From Burkholderia sp. 8Y (lineage in GTDB: Bacteria; Pseudomonadota; Gammaproteobacteria; Burkholderiales; Burkholderiaceae): 64,000 nucleotides of DNA. The translations under genes were made by a program, and so were the position numbers. Positions 36,665 through 45,762 of this stretch are shown piece after piece. Under the pieces are notes generated by a model, which was given only the letters and a program-made list of their open reading frames with translations, did no database searches and had not been told where the DNA came from. The stretch's first letter is position 1. Every line of letters starts with the position of its first letter. The stretch is taken from the NCBI RefSeq assembly GCF_902506145.1, contig NZ_LR733520.1:2580-66579 (forward strand). The letters are read 5' to 3'.

Positions 36665-37663
36665 ATGAAAGTAGCCGTCCTCGGCGCCGGCGCGTGGGGC
36701 ACCGCACTAGCGGGCCACCTCGCGACGCGGCACGACACGATGCTCTGGGCGCGCGACGCCGCGCTCATCGAATCCCTTTCCCACTCGCACGAAAACGCGC
36801 GCTACCTGGCGGGCGTCGCCTTGCCGCGCGCGCTCGCATTCGAAGCCGACTTCGATGTCGCGCTCGCGCATGGCGCCGCGCCCGACGCGCTGTGCGTCGT
36901 CGCCACGCCCGTCGCGGGCTTGCGCTCGCTCTGTCGCGCGATGCGGCAGGCGGGCGTGGTTCCCGCGCATATCGTCTGGTTGTGCAAAGGTTTCGAGGCG
37001 GACACGCAATGTCTGCCGAACGAGGTCGTCGCGGCGGAACTGCCCGCGCACAGCAGCAACGGCACGCTGTCGGGGCCGAGCTTCGCGCGGGAAGTCGGGC
37101 GCGGCCTGCCGGTCGCGCTCACCGTGGCGAGCGCATCCGCGCAACTTTGCGCGCAGACGGTCGCCGCGTTCCATCACGGCGCCATGCGAATCTATACGGG
37201 CGACGACGTGATCGGCGTCGAAGTGGGCGGCGCGGTGAAGAACGTGCTCGCCATTGCCACCGGCATCTCCGATGGCCTTGGCCTCGGCCTGAACGCGCGC
37301 GCGGCGCTCATCACGCGGGGGCTCGCGGAGATGTCGCGGCTCGGCGTCGCCTTGGGCGGTCGCGCGGAGACGTTCACGGGCTTGACGGGTCTGGGCGACC
37401 TGATCCTGACCGCCACCGGCGACCTGTCGCGCAACCGCACGGTCGGCGTGCAACTGGCGTCCGGCCGCACGCTCGACGAGATTCTTGCCGCGCTCGGCCA
37501 TGTGGCCGAAGGCGTGCGCTGCGCGCGCGCGGTGCTGTCGCTCGCGCAGTCGCGTGGGATCGACATGCCGATCACACACGCGGTATGCCGCGTGCTCTTC
37601 GAAAACGTCGCGCCGCGCGACGCGGTGCATGCGCTGCTCAGCCGGGACTCGAAGGCGGAATAG
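36665..37663 (+). CDS. gpsA: NAD(P)-dependent glycerol-3-phosphate dehydrogenase
   Basis: Makes sn-glycerol-3-phosphate from dihydroxyacetone phosphate for phospholipid synthesis. It has 332 residues, with the N-terminal nucleotide-binding motif [29 protein letters not shown], the catalytic lysine region [16 protein letters not shown] and the [18 protein letters not shown] signature. It lies 39 bases after secB, probably in the same operon, and is followed by a macrodomain gene. Confidence 0.97.
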   Translation: MKVAVLGAGAWGTALAGHLATRHDTMLWARDAALIESLSHSHENARYLAGVALPRALAFEADFDVALAHGAAPDALCVVATPVAGLRSLCRAMRQAGVVPAHIVWLCKGFEADTQCLPNEVVAAELPAHSSNGTLSGPSFAREVGRGLPVALTVASASAQLCAQTVAAFHHGAMRIYTGDDVIGVEVGGAVKNVLAIATGISDGLGLGLNARAALITRGLAEMSRLGVALGGRAETFTGLTGLGDLILTATGDLSRNRTVGVQLASGRTLDEILAALGHVAEGVRCARAVLSLAQSRGIDMPITHAVCRVLFENVAPRDAVHALLSRDSKAE

Positions 37664-37689
37664 CGCGACGTTTCTTTTGGAGACGCGCC

Positions 37690-38220
37690 TTGGCAAAGCT
37701 CGAAGCTGTCCTCGTCGACATCACGACGCTTCACGTCGATGCCATCGTCAACGCGGCGAACAAGTCGCTGCTGGGCGGCGGCGGCGTCGATGGCGCGATT
37801 CATCGCAAGGCGGGCAAGGGCCTGTTGCGGGAATGCGAGACGCTCGGCGGCTGCGAAACCGGCGACGCCAAAATCACCAGCGGTTACGAGCTTCCCGCGA
37901 AGCATGTGATTCACGCGGTCGGGCCGCGATGGAGCGGCGGCAAGCGCAACGAAGCGCAACTGCTCGCGAACTGCTACCGGCGTTCGCTGGAACTTGCCGC
38001 CGAGGCACGTTGCGCGTCCATTGCGTTTCCGGCGATCAGTTGCGGCATTTATCGGTTTCCCGTCGAGGATGCGGTGAGGATTGCGGTGTCGACGGTCATC
38101 GACACGTTGCCGCTTGCGCCTTCAATCCAGCAGGTCGTCTTCGCGTGCTTCAGCGACGACATGCTCGCACTCTATCTCGCCGAACTCGACGTTCACGCGC
38201 CGCCGTCGAAACCGGATTGA
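37690..38220 (+). CDS. macro domain protein (probable O-acetyl-ADP-ribose deacetylase)
   Basis: A 176-residue single macrodomain, YmdB-like. Motifs: [22 protein letters not shown] (read across a short loop), [22 protein letters not shown], and the second loop [12 protein letters not shown]. These form the ADP-ribose pocket; family members hydrolyse O-acetyl-ADP-ribose or remove ADP-ribose from proteins. The start is a TTG ([18 protein letters not shown]) with GGAG seven bases upstream; no ATG lies at the right place. It follows gpsA by 26 bases. Its last 28 bases overlap the convergent trmL gene. Confidence 0.88.
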   Translation: MAKLEAVLVDITTLHVDAIVNAANKSLLGGGGVDGAIHRKAGKGLLRECETLGGCETGDAKITSGYELPAKHVIHAVGPRWSGGKRNEAQLLANCYRRSLELAAEARCASIAFPAISCGIYRFPVEDAVRIAVSTVIDTLPLAPSIQQVVFACFSDDMLALYLAELDVHAPPSKPD

Positions 38221-38663
38221 CGCCACGCTTCGAACGTCACGATCGCCACCGTATTCGACAGATTCAGGCTGCGATTGCCAGGACGCATCGGCAGCCGCAC
38301 GCGCTGTTCTGTCGGAAAGCGTTCCAGCAATTCCGCCGCCAGACCGCGCGTCTCTGCGCCGAACACGAACCAGTCGCCGGGCTTGAAAGCATGATCGAAG
38401 AACGGCGTCGAGCCGCGCGTCGTAAAGGCGAACATGCGCGTCGCGTCGGGCGATTCCTTGGCTAAGAACGCGTCCCAGTTCGCGTGGACGCTCATTTCGG
38501 CGTACTCGTGATAGTCGAGGCCGGCGCGCCGCATCTTCGCGTCATCGAGGGGAAAGCCTAGCGGCTCGATCAAATGCAGCCGCGCGCCCGTGTTCGCGCA
38601 CAGGCGGATGACGTTGCCGGTGTTCGGCGGGATTTCAGGTTCGACCAATACGACGTTGAACAT
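38193..38663 (-). CDS. trmL: tRNA (cytidine(34)-2'-O)-methyltransferase
   Basis: A 156-residue SPOUT-class methyltransferase that modifies the wobble base of leucine tRNAs. Motifs: [18 protein letters not shown] at the N-terminus, [13 protein letters not shown], and the SAM-binding knot [19 protein letters not shown]. Length is that of the minimal TrmL/YibK. It is convergent with the macrodomain gene with a 28-base overlap, and is in line with comF upstream on the minus strand. Confidence 0.94.
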   Translation of the reverse strand: MFNVVLVEPEIPPNTGNVIRLCANTGARLHLIEPLGFPLDDAKMRRAGLDYHEYAEMSVHANWDAFLAKESPDATRMFAFTTRGSTPFFDHAFKPGDWFVFGAETRGLAAELLERFPTEQRVRLPMRPGNRSLNLSNTVAIVTFEAWRQSGFDGGA

Positions 38664-38690
38664 GGATTGCAGTGCTTGTGGCTGACGAAG

Positions 38691-39464
38691 TTAGTCTTTC
38701 GGGGTGCGCAGCGCGACGAAGTTCGTCACGCGCCGCGCGCCCGCGAGCTTGAGCGTGCGGGCGAGGGCATCGAGCGTCGCGCCGGATGTCATCACGTCGT
38801 CCACGACGCCGATGTGTTTGCCGCGCACGTCGCGCTCAACGACGAACGCCGACGCGACGTTGCGCCTGCGGGTATCGGCATCCAGCCGAGACTGCTGCGC
38901 GGTATGAACGGTCCGCACGACGAGCGCCGGATCAGCCGGTACGCCAAGGCGCCGCGCGAGCGGACGCGCAATCGCCCACGCCTGGTTGTAGCCGCGCTCG
39001 ACGAGCCGCTTGCGCGACAGCGGGACCGGCACGATCACATCGGGCGTCGGGAGCGTGCTGTCTTCGAAAAGCGTGTGCAGATGGCGCGCGAACTCCGCGC
39101 CCGCAGCAAGACGCGCGCGAAACTTCAACTCGACCGCCAGTGTATCGAGCGGCGCGCGATAGTCGGCGATGGCGAGCGTGTCGTTGAACGCGGGCGGATT
39201 CTCAAGGCACGCGGCGCAATGCACGCGCGTGTCTTCGCGGTCGCGCCGCAGCGTGGACGGCGCGAGCGGCATCGCGCAGGTCGCGCATCGGAAACGCGGC
39301 TCGTTCCAGTATTGTTCGTCGCAGCCGGCGCATAGCAATTGCTGCGACACATTGCCGCATAACGCGCACAGGTTAGGCAGCGCGAGTTCAAACGCGCGCT
39401 TCGCCACGGCTGCAAAGCCTGAGGCGCGCGCCGTGGATGGCAGCAACTCGCGAAGGACGTTCAT
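38691..39464 (-). CDS. comF: ComF family phosphoribosyltransferase-like protein
   Basis: A 257-residue ComF/GntX-type protein. The N-terminal part has several zinc cysteine pairs (CALCG, CAGC, CATC, CAAC). The C-terminal phosphoribosyltransferase-like domain has the PRPP loop HIGVVDDVMTSGATLDAL. In naturally competent bacteria ComF is needed for DNA uptake or processing, although many non-competent species have it too. Here it is intact, whereas comM is interrupted. ATG 39464 is preferred over the extension to 39539. Confidence 0.9.
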   Translation of the reverse strand: MNVLRELLPSTARASGFAAVAKRAFELALPNLCALCGNVSQQLLCAGCDEQYWNEPRFRCATCAMPLAPSTLRRDREDTRVHCAACLENPPAFNDTLAIADYRAPLDTLAVELKFRARLAAGAEFARHLHTLFEDSTLPTPDVIVPVPLSRKRLVERGYNQAWAIARPLARRLGVPADPALVVRTVHTAQQSRLDADTRRRNVASAFVVERDVRGKHIGVVDDVMTSGATLDALARTLKLAGARRVTNFVALRTPKD

Positions 39465-39580
39465 GGCTAAAAGCGGTGAGGCAGGCTCGGTTGGGCTGAC
39501 GCCGAGGCACGCGCAACGGATGCGCCGGGCCCATTTCAAGACGACCGAGTATACTTCGCACTCTTCGCGAACAGATCGTC

Positions 39581-40561
39581 ATGTCCCCAACGTCTTCCAG
39601 AACTGGCCGACCGGCCTATGATCCGCGCCGTTTGCGCGAGATCTTCGACCGTCGCGCCGCCGCTTTCGACGACGTCGCGTTCCTGCCGCGCGAGATCGCG
39701 GATCGCATGCGCGAGCGTCTCGATTACATCAAGGTCGCGCCGGCGCGCGTGCTCGATGCGGCCTGCGGCGCGGGCGCGGACCTGCCGCGCTTGCGGGAGC
39801 GGTTTCCGGAGGCGTCGGTGCTCGGCGTCGATATCTCCGCCGCGATGCTCGCGCGGGCGCACACGGCCGACGCCGCGGAAGCGGAAAGCGGCGCGGGCTG
39901 GCGGCGCTTCTTGCCGACGACGCTCGCGAAGGCGTTCGGCGCACGCGGCCCGCAACTCGCGCAGGCCGACTTCTCGGCGTTGCCGTTCGCATCGGCCGCG
40001 TTCGACATGCTGTGGTCGAATCTCGCGCTGCACTGGCACTCGCGCCCTGACCTCGTGTTTCCGGAATGGCAGCGCGTGCTCAAGGTGAACGGCTTGCTCA
40101 TGTTCAGCACCTTCGGCCCCGACACGCTTCGTGAACTCGCGGCGGCGTATCGCGAAGCCGAACGCACGCTCGACCTGCCGCCGATGCCGCACACCATCGA
40201 TTTCGTCGATATGCACGATCTCGGCGATATGCTCGTCGAGAGCGGTTTCGAGATTCCGGTGATGGATCAGGAAGTGCTGACGATCACCTATCGTTCTCCC
40301 GAATCGCTGCTCGCGGATGTCGCGCGCTGGGGCGCGTATCCGTTCGAACGGGAAGCCGCGAGCGGCCGCGCGGACGCGCAAGCCTTGCGCGGCGCGGTGC
40401 ACCGGGCGCTCGACGCCTTGCGCCGCGACGACGGCACGATCCCGCTCACGTTCGAAGTGATCTATGGTCACGCGTGGAAAGCGGTGCCGCGAACGACGGC
40501 GGAAGGGCATGGAGTCGTTCGGCTGGAAGACATCGGACGCGGGCCGAAACCGCACCGCTGA
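39581..40561 (+). CDS. SAM-dependent methyltransferase, BioC-like
   Basis: A 326-residue class I methyltransferase. Motif I is RVLDAACGAGADLPRL, followed by VLGVDISAAMLARA, FDMLWSNLALHWHSRPD (motif IV) and LMFSTFGPDTLREL. The N-terminal segment (RRLREIFDRRAAAFDDVAFL) and the LALHW signature resemble BioC (malonyl-ACP methyltransferase) and the NDUFAF5/COQ5-like group. No biotin genes are adjacent, so BioC is a possibility only. It is divergent from comF; TATACT at 39550-39555 is a possible -10. Confidence 0.83.
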   Translation: MSPTSSRTGRPAYDPRRLREIFDRRAAAFDDVAFLPREIADRMRERLDYIKVAPARVLDAACGAGADLPRLRERFPEASVLGVDISAAMLARAHTADAAEAESGAGWRRFLPTTLAKAFGARGPQLAQADFSALPFASAAFDMLWSNLALHWHSRPDLVFPEWQRVLKVNGLLMFSTFGPDTLRELAAAYREAERTLDLPPMPHTIDFVDMHDLGDMLVESGFEIPVMDQEVLTITYRSPESLLADVARWGAYPFEREAASGRADAQALRGAVHRALDALRRDDGTIPLTFEVIYGHAWKAVPRTTAEGHGVVRLEDIGRGPKPHR

Positions 40562-40713
40562 GGCGTGACAGAGAAGTTTGAGGGGCGGTTCGGTCGAGCG
40601 GTAAAGAGGGTGCGTGTTATGTCATAGATTTGCACCCGACGGACACGCGAAAAGGTGCGTCAATTCCGCGCAGAAGCTTGTGCCATCTGGCTTTGCGACG
40701 TATAGACCCTTGC

Positions 40714-40742
40714 TTGTGGATGCTACCCAACCCGCCTATAAT
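40714..40742 (+). promoter_or_regulatory. sigma-70 promoter before the DUF2244-cox block
   Basis: TTGTGG (40714-40719), a 17-base spacer and TATAAT (40737-40742). This is a good match for the housekeeping consensus. It lies about 90 bases before the DUF2244 gene and may drive the cytochrome oxidase genes. Confidence 0.7.
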
Positions 40743-40830
40743 GCGTCAGTTTGTCGCCCGAACTGACACAAATTTGGGCGAAATCCGAGCAAAAGTATGT
40801 GATTGCGTGTGCGGACGGATGGAGGCAGCG

Positions 40831-41307
40831 ATGCAGGTCAGCCAGACGCTGACGGAGTCGGAGCCGGTCATCAAGGACTGGCTGATGAAACGCAACTGCT
40901 CGGTGTCGCCGCGTCAGTTCGTGGGCTTCTATGCGTCGCTGGCGCTCTTTTCGCTGGCAGTCGCAACGCCGCTTTTCCTGAATGGCGCCTGGCTGGTGCT
41001 GCCGTTCACCGGAGTCGAGTTGACAGTCGTGACCGTCGCGTTCCTGATTCATGCGCGACACGCCGTCGATTACGAACGAATCCGGCTGTTTCAGAACCGG
41101 TTGTTGATCGAACAGATGAACGCCGAAGAATTGACGCGGTTCGAGTTCAATCCGCGCTGGGTGCGGGTCGAAACGGGCGCGACGCCGAGGGAGCCGCTCA
41201 CGATCGTATCGCGCGGCCAGTCGGTGAAAGTCGGACAACACCTTGCACAGCATCGTCGCAAACAATTTGCTGCCGAACTGCAGGCGTCACTGAGACGCCT
41301 GGCTTGA
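40831..41307 (+). CDS. DUF2244 domain-containing membrane protein
   Basis: A 158-residue protein with two TM helices (FYASLALFSLAVATPLFLN and LPFTGVELTVVTVAFLIHA) and a cytoplasmic C-terminal domain (FEFNPRWVRVETGATPREP and QSVKVGQHLAQHRRKQF). DUF2244 proteins are commonly encoded next to cytochrome c oxidase genes in proteobacteria, and no function is established. ATG 40831 has GGAGG six bases upstream; open frame further upstream overlaps the promoter. It is the first gene of the oxidase block, 75 bases before coxB. Confidence 0.85.
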   Translation: MQVSQTLTESEPVIKDWLMKRNCSVSPRQFVGFYASLALFSLAVATPLFLNGAWLVLPFTGVELTVVTVAFLIHARHAVDYERIRLFQNRLLIEQMNAEELTRFEFNPRWVRVETGATPREPLTIVSRGQSVKVGQHLAQHRRKQFAAELQASLRRLA

Positions 41308-41382
41308 GGAGGAACTGGGCGTGGCAGGCGCGATGCGCAACGGGGGTCGAGGGTTTGAATGGAAATTTTGGGTAAGGATGCT

Positions 41383-42987
41383 ATGAAAACAATCAAGCGA
41401 GCCCTCTCGGGCGTGCTGGCGGCGGGCGCACTGCTCAACGCCGGCGTAGCCCTGGCGGTCAACGACAGTCCTGGCGGTCCCGCTGTGAATGAGATCAATT
41501 TCCAGCAGCCAGTGACGAAGATCGCCGAGGAGCTCTACGGCGTCCATATCTTCATGCTCATCATCTGCACCGTCATTTTCCTTGGCGTGTTCGGGGTGAT
41601 GTTCTATTCGATGGTCAAGCATCGCAAGTCCAAGGGTTTCAAGCCTGCGCACTTCCATGAAAGCACCACGGTCGAGATCATCTGGACCATCGTGCCGTTC
41701 ATCATCGTCATTCTGATGGCGCTGCCGGCCACCAAGGCCGTCGTCGCGATGAAGGACACCACCAACGCCGATCTGACCGTCAAGGTCACGGGCTACCAGT
41801 GGAAGTGGGGCTACGACTACGTGAAGGGCCCGGGCGAAGGCATCAGCTTCCTCTCGACGCTGTCCACGCCGCGCAGCCAGGTCAACGGCCAGACGCCGAT
41901 TTCGGATACGTATCTGCAGGAAGTCGATAACCCGCTCGTCGTGCCGGTCGACAAGAAGATCCGCATCATCACCACCGCGAACGACGTGGTTCACTCGTGG
42001 TACGTGCCGGCGTTCGGCGTGAAGCAGGACGCGATTCCCGGCTTCGTGCGCGACACGTGGTTCAAGGCGGAGAAGGTCGGGACGTATCGCGGCTTCTGCA
42101 CGGAACTGTGCGGCAAGGAGCACGCGTACATGCCGGTCGTCGTGGAAGTGCTGTCCACCGACGACTACACGAAGTGGGTCGACGCCCAGAAGAAGAAAAT
42201 GGCTTCTTCCGCCGACGATCCCAACAAGACCTACACGATGGACGAGCTGAAGACGCGCGGCGCGCAGATCTACGCGTCGAACTGCGCGGTCTGCCACCAG
42301 CCGACCGGCAAGGGCGCGGGCCAGTTCCCGGCGCTCGACGGCAGCAAGGTGGCGAACGGTCCGATCGCCGGTCACGTGAACATCGTGCTGCACGGCAAGG
42401 GCGCCATGCCGCCGTGGCAGACGACGCTCAACGACGTGGAAATCGCATCGGTCATCACGTACGAGCGCAACACGTGGGGCAACCACACCGGCGACATCCT
42501 GCAGCCGAAGCAGGTCACGGACGCGCGCAACGGCAAGATGCCCGAAGGCGGCGATCACACGGCGGCGGCGGGCGGCGAAGCGGCGAGCGGCGCGGCGGCA
42601 TCGGGCGCGGCCGATGCCAGCGCGCCGGCTGCGGCGTCCGGCGAACAGACGGCGCAGGCATCGCAGGCGGGCGCGCTCCCGGCCAGCATCTACTTCGAGA
42701 CGGGCAAGAGCGATCTGCCCGCCGACGCAAACAACGCAGTGCAGGCCGCCGCCGCTTACGTGAAGGCGCATCCGGACGCGAAGATCGCGCTTTCCGGCTT
42801 CACGGACGCAACCGGCGGCGCCGACCTCAACGCGGATCTCGCCCGGAAGCGCGCACAAGCCGTTCGCGACGCGCTGAAGGCGGCAGGTGTCTCGGAAGAA
42901 CGTATCGTGTTGAAGAAGCCCGAGTCGGTCACGGGCGGCACGGATGCGAAGGAAGCACGCCGCGTCGAAATCAGTCCGGCTGCTTGA
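41383..42987 (+). CDS. coxB: cytochrome c oxidase subunit II fused to cytochrome c and OmpA-like domains
   Basis: A 534-residue subunit II. Layout: signal peptide (to about 25, ending ALA), two TM helices (about 50-75 and 95-120), the periplasmic CuA domain (His in DVVHSWYVPAFG; GFCTELCGKEHAYMP with Cys-x3-Cys, His and Met), a cytochrome c domain with heme motif CAVCH at 301-305 and a Met in GKGAMPPWQ. An Ala/Ser/Gly-rich linker (about 390-430) leads to a C-terminal OmpA/MotB-like domain (434-534; ASIYFETGKSDLPADANN, LSGFTDATGGADLNADLA, RIVLKKPESVTGG). The OmpA domain would contact peptidoglycan. ATG 41383 has AAGGA upstream; ATG 41359 is an alternative. Confidence 0.95.
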   Translation: MKTIKRALSGVLAAGALLNAGVALAVNDSPGGPAVNEINFQQPVTKIAEELYGVHIFMLIICTVIFLGVFGVMFYSMVKHRKSKGFKPAHFHESTTVEIIWTIVPFIIVILMALPATKAVVAMKDTTNADLTVKVTGYQWKWGYDYVKGPGEGISFLSTLSTPRSQVNGQTPISDTYLQEVDNPLVVPVDKKIRIITTANDVVHSWYVPAFGVKQDAIPGFVRDTWFKAEKVGTYRGFCTELCGKEHAYMPVVVEVLSTDDYTKWVDAQKKKMASSADDPNKTYTMDELKTRGAQIYASNCAVCHQPTGKGAGQFPALDGSKVANGPIAGHVNIVLHGKGAMPPWQTTLNDVEIASVITYERNTWGNHTGDILQPKQVTDARNGKMPEGGDHTAAAGGEAASGAAASGAADASAPAAASGEQTAQASQAGALPASIYFETGKSDLPADANNAVQAAAAYVKAHPDAKIALSGFTDATGGADLNADLARKRAQAVRDALKAAGVSEERIVLKKPESVTGGTDAKEARRVEISPAA

Positions 42988-43082
42988 CATGTCGCGCGTG
43001 CGCTTCTCCTTCGCTCAAGGCAACGGAGAAGCACGCGGGCAACGCCAAGTGCCTCGAGTATTCGCTTTAGGAGATGATTGTC

Positions 43083-44696
43083 ATGTCTAGCATCGGACAC
43101 GATGTAGTCGCGGGTCACGACCACGCGCACGACGACCATGCGCATGGAACACCGCATGGTTGGCGCCGGTGGCTTTTCGCCACCAACCACAAGGACATCG
43201 GTACCTTGTATCTGCTGTTCTCGTTCATCATGTTCCTCTCCGGAGGCGTGATGGCGCTCGGCATTCGCGCCGAGCTGTTCGAACCGGGCCTGCAGATCAT
43301 GCGCCCCGAGTTCTTCAACCAGCTGACCACCATGCACGGCCTCATCATGGTGTTCGGCGCGATCATGCCGGCGTTCGTCGGCTTCGCGAACTGGATGGTG
43401 CCGCTGCAGATCGGCGCATCGGACATGGCGTTCGCGCGCATGAACAACTTCAGCTTCTGGCTGCTGCCGGTCGCGGCCGTGCTGCTCGTCGGCTCGTTCT
43501 TCGTGCCGGGCGGCGCGACCGCCGCGGGCTGGACGCTGTACGCACCGCTTTCGACGCAGATGGGCCCCGGCATGGACTTCGCGATTTTCGCGGTCCACAT
43601 CATGGGCGCGTCGTCGATCATGGGCGGCATCAACATCGTCGTGACGATTCTGAACATGCGCGCGCCGGGCATGACGCTCATGAAGATGCCGATGTTTGCG
43701 TGGACGTGGCTCATCACCGCGTACCTGCTGATCGCCGTGATGCCGGTTCTGGCTGGCGCGATCACGATGGTGCTGTTCGACCGTCACTTCGGCACGTCGT
43801 TCTTCAACGCGGCGGGCGGCGGCGATCCGGTCATGTACCAGCACATCTTCTGGTTCTTCGGCCACCCCGAGGTGTACATCATGATCTTGCCGGCGTTCGG
43901 GATCGTGTCGCAGGTGATCCCGGCGTTCTCGCGCAAGCCGCTCTTCGGCTATAGCTCGATGGTGTACGCCACCGCTTCGATCGCGATTCTCTCGTTCATG
44001 GTCTGGGCGCACCACATGTTCGCTACCGGCATGCCGGTGACGGGCCAGCTCTTCTTCATGTACGCGACGATGCTGATCGCGGTGCCGACGGGCGTGAAGG
44101 TGTTCAACTGGGTCGCGACGATGTGGCGCGGCGCGCTGACCTTCGAAACGCCGATGCTCTTCGCGATCGGCTTCCTGTTCGTGTTCACGATGGGCGGCTT
44201 CACGGGCCTGATCCTTTCGATGGCGCCGCTCGACATCCAGATGCACGGCACGTATTACGTGGTGGCGCACTTCCACTACGTGCTGGTGGCCGGTTCGCTT
44301 TTCGCGCTGTTCGCGGGCTGGTACTACTGGTCGCCGAAGTGGACGGGCTGGATGTACAACGAAACACGCGGGAAGATTCACTTCTGGGCGTCGATGATTT
44401 TCTTCAACGTCACGTTCTTCCCGATGCACTTCCTGGGTCTCGCGGGCATGCCGCGCCGCTATGCGGACTACCCGGCGCAGTTCACGGACTTCAACCAGAT
44501 CGCGACCATCGGCGCATTCGGTTTCGGTCTCGCGCAGGTGTACTTCCTGTTCGCGGTCGCGCTGCCGACGTATCGCGGCGGCGGCGAGCACGAGAAGGCC
44601 AGCGACAAGCCGTGGGATGGCGCGGAAGGGCTCGAATGGACCGTGCCGAGCCCGGCGCCGTTCCATACGTTCGAGAACCCGCCGACCGTCGAGTAA
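43083..44696 (+). CDS. ctaD: cytochrome c oxidase subunit I
   Basis: The catalytic subunit with heme a and the heme a3-CuB centre. It has 537 residues and 12 predicted TM helices. Seen: WLFATNHKDIGTLYL at the start, the heme a histidine in TMHGLIMVFGAIMP, the CuB/cross-linked Tyr segment FWFFGHPEVYIMILP, the histidine pair in VWAHHMFATGMP, and the heme histidines in VVAHFHYVLVAG. The GHPEVY tyrosine and K-channel marks place it in the A-type aa3 family. ATG 43083 is used because AGGAG ends nine bases before it; the ATG at 43074 touches that site. Confidence 0.97.
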   Translation: MSSIGHDVVAGHDHAHDDHAHGTPHGWRRWLFATNHKDIGTLYLLFSFIMFLSGGVMALGIRAELFEPGLQIMRPEFFNQLTTMHGLIMVFGAIMPAFVGFANWMVPLQIGASDMAFARMNNFSFWLLPVAAVLLVGSFFVPGGATAAGWTLYAPLSTQMGPGMDFAIFAVHIMGASSIMGGINIVVTILNMRAPGMTLMKMPMFAWTWLITAYLLIAVMPVLAGAITMVLFDRHFGTSFFNAAGGGDPVMYQHIFWFFGHPEVYIMILPAFGIVSQVIPAFSRKPLFGYSSMVYATASIAILSFMVWAHHMFATGMPVTGQLFFMYATMLIAVPTGVKVFNWVATMWRGALTFETPMLFAIGFLFVFTMGGFTGLILSMAPLDIQMHGTYYVVAHFHYVLVAGSLFALFAGWYYWSPKWTGWMYNETRGKIHFWASMIFFNVTFFPMHFLGLAGMPRRYADYPAQFTDFNQIATIGAFGFGLAQVYFLFAVALPTYRGGGEHEKASDKPWDGAEGLEWTVPSPAPFHTFENPPTVE

Positions 44697-44710
44697 GTCG
44701 TCTCCCTGTT

Positions 44711-44739
44711 CTGTGAGGCTTCCACGCGAAGCCTCACAG
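44711..44739 (+). terminator. strong hairpin after ctaD (attenuator-like)
   Basis: Perfect 11-bp stem CTGTGAGGCTT / AAGCCTCACAG with loop CCACGCG, followed only by ATTTCCC. It may cause partial termination or protect the upstream message, reducing expression of the assembly genes relative to ctaD. Confidence 0.55.
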
Positions 44740-44758
44740 ATTTCCCGAGCAAGAACGC

Positions 44759-44899
44759 ATGGCCCCGAATCCACAAAAAAGACGCTCCCGCGAGGAAATC
44801 CGAGCGGGCAACAAGCGGCTCGGTCTCATCATGATGCTGATCGCCGCCGTCTTTTTTCTGGGTATCGTCGTCAGGCAATACCTGTTGTCGCGAGGCTAA
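44759..44899 (+). CDS. cytochrome oxidase small assembly protein (46 aa)
   Basis: A very short gene between ctaD and ctaG encoding 46 residues: a basic N-terminus (MAPNPQKRRSREEIRAGN) and one TM helix (LGLIMMLIAAVFFLGIVV), ending QYLLSRG. Burkholderiales usually have such a small membrane protein here, listed as a cytochrome oxidase small assembly protein. Its mechanism is not known. The stop is one base from the GTG of ctaG, so coupled translation is likely. Confidence 0.75.
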   Translation: MAPNPQKRRSREEIRAGNKRLGLIMMLIAAVFFLGIVVRQYLLSRG

Positions 44900-44900
44900 T

Positions 44901-45473
44901 GTGTCCACTCAGCAGGAAGATTCGCATATCGACCGCTCGTTCAACCGGTCGATGCTGCTCAAGCTGTTCGTCGTCGCGGCGATGATGTTCGGCTTCGGCT
45001 TCGCGCTGGTGCCGATGTACCGCGCGATCTGCCAGATCACGGGCATCAACAATCTCGTGCAGCGCGATGTCGGCGCGCGCGAGGCAAAGAACACGCAGGT
45101 CGATGCGAGCCGCACCGTTTCCGTCGAATTCGATGCCAACGCGCGCGGGCCGCTGCGGTTCAAGCCGGAGCAGTCGAATCTCGACATTCACCCCGGCGAA
45201 GTGATGACGGTGATGTATCAGGTGACGAACGAGCAGGGGCGCACGGTGAAGGCGCAAGCCATTCCGAGCTATGCGCCGAAGCAGGCCACCGAGTTTTTCA
45301 AGAAGATCGAATGCTTCTGTTTCACCCAGCAGACGCTCGCGCCGAACGAGACGAAGCGCATGCCGGTGGTGTTCGTCGTCGATCCGAAGCTGCCGAAGGA
45401 CGTCAGGACGATCACGCTGTCGTACACGTTTTTCGAACTCGACGCGCCAAAACTGGCGGCCAAGGGAACATGA
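44901..45473 (+). CDS. ctaG: cytochrome c oxidase assembly protein CtaG/Cox11
   Basis: A 190-residue copper chaperone that delivers copper to CuB of subunit I. A single TM helix (LFVVAAMMFGFGFALVPM) leads to a periplasmic immunoglobulin-like domain with the copper-binding KIECFCFTQQTL (CxC) and conserved PVVFVVDPKLPKDVRTITLS plus SYTFFE. The start is GTG 44901 with GAGG five bases upstream. The stop overlaps the next gene start as ATGA (45470-45473). Confidence 0.95.
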   Translation: MSTQQEDSHIDRSFNRSMLLKLFVVAAMMFGFGFALVPMYRAICQITGINNLVQRDVGAREAKNTQVDASRTVSVEFDANARGPLRFKPEQSNLDIHPGEVMTVMYQVTNEQGRTVKAQAIPSYAPKQATEFFKKIECFCFTQQTLAPNETKRMPVVFVVDPKLPKDVRTITLSYTFFELDAPKLAAKGT

Positions 45474-45682
45474 ACATCATGAATGGACAGACGCAGAAGA
45501 GCGGCGGCTTCCTCAAGCTCGTGAAGGCGGTGTTCTGGTCGTTCTTCGGCGTGCGGCGGCGGGCGGACCTGGAAAACGACGCCGCGCAGTTGAACCCGCT
45601 GCATCTGATCGCGGCTGGCGTGATCGGTGCTGCGCTTTTCATCGTCGTGCTGCTGGTGATCGTGCGCGCGGTGGTTCGGTAG
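45470..45682 (+). CDS. DUF2970 family small membrane protein
   Basis: A 70-residue protein with an amphipathic N-terminal half (GFLKLVKAVFWSFFGVRRR) and one C-terminal TM helix (LIAAGVIGAALFIVVLLVIV). DUF2970 members occur between ctaG and subunit III in betaproteobacteria; no function is known. ATG 45470 overlaps the ctaG stop; ATG 45479 is an alternative. Confidence 0.85.
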   Translation: MNIMNGQTQKSGGFLKLVKAVFWSFFGVRRRADLENDAAQLNPLHLIAAGVIGAALFIVVLLVIVRAVVR

Positions 45683-45762
45683 GCCCAACACGAAACGCGC
45701 TCGCGCCGGACGGCGCTGCGGCAAAATAATTCAAGCAACTGGATCGAAGTGGAGAATCAACG

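Noticed and set aside
42756-44774. 672-codon open frame on the minus strand opposite ctaD and coxB
   Set aside because: It mirrors the strong codon bias of the genes on the plus strand; its translation is an Arg/His/Asp-rich string without any family motif, while ctaD and coxB are unmistakable.
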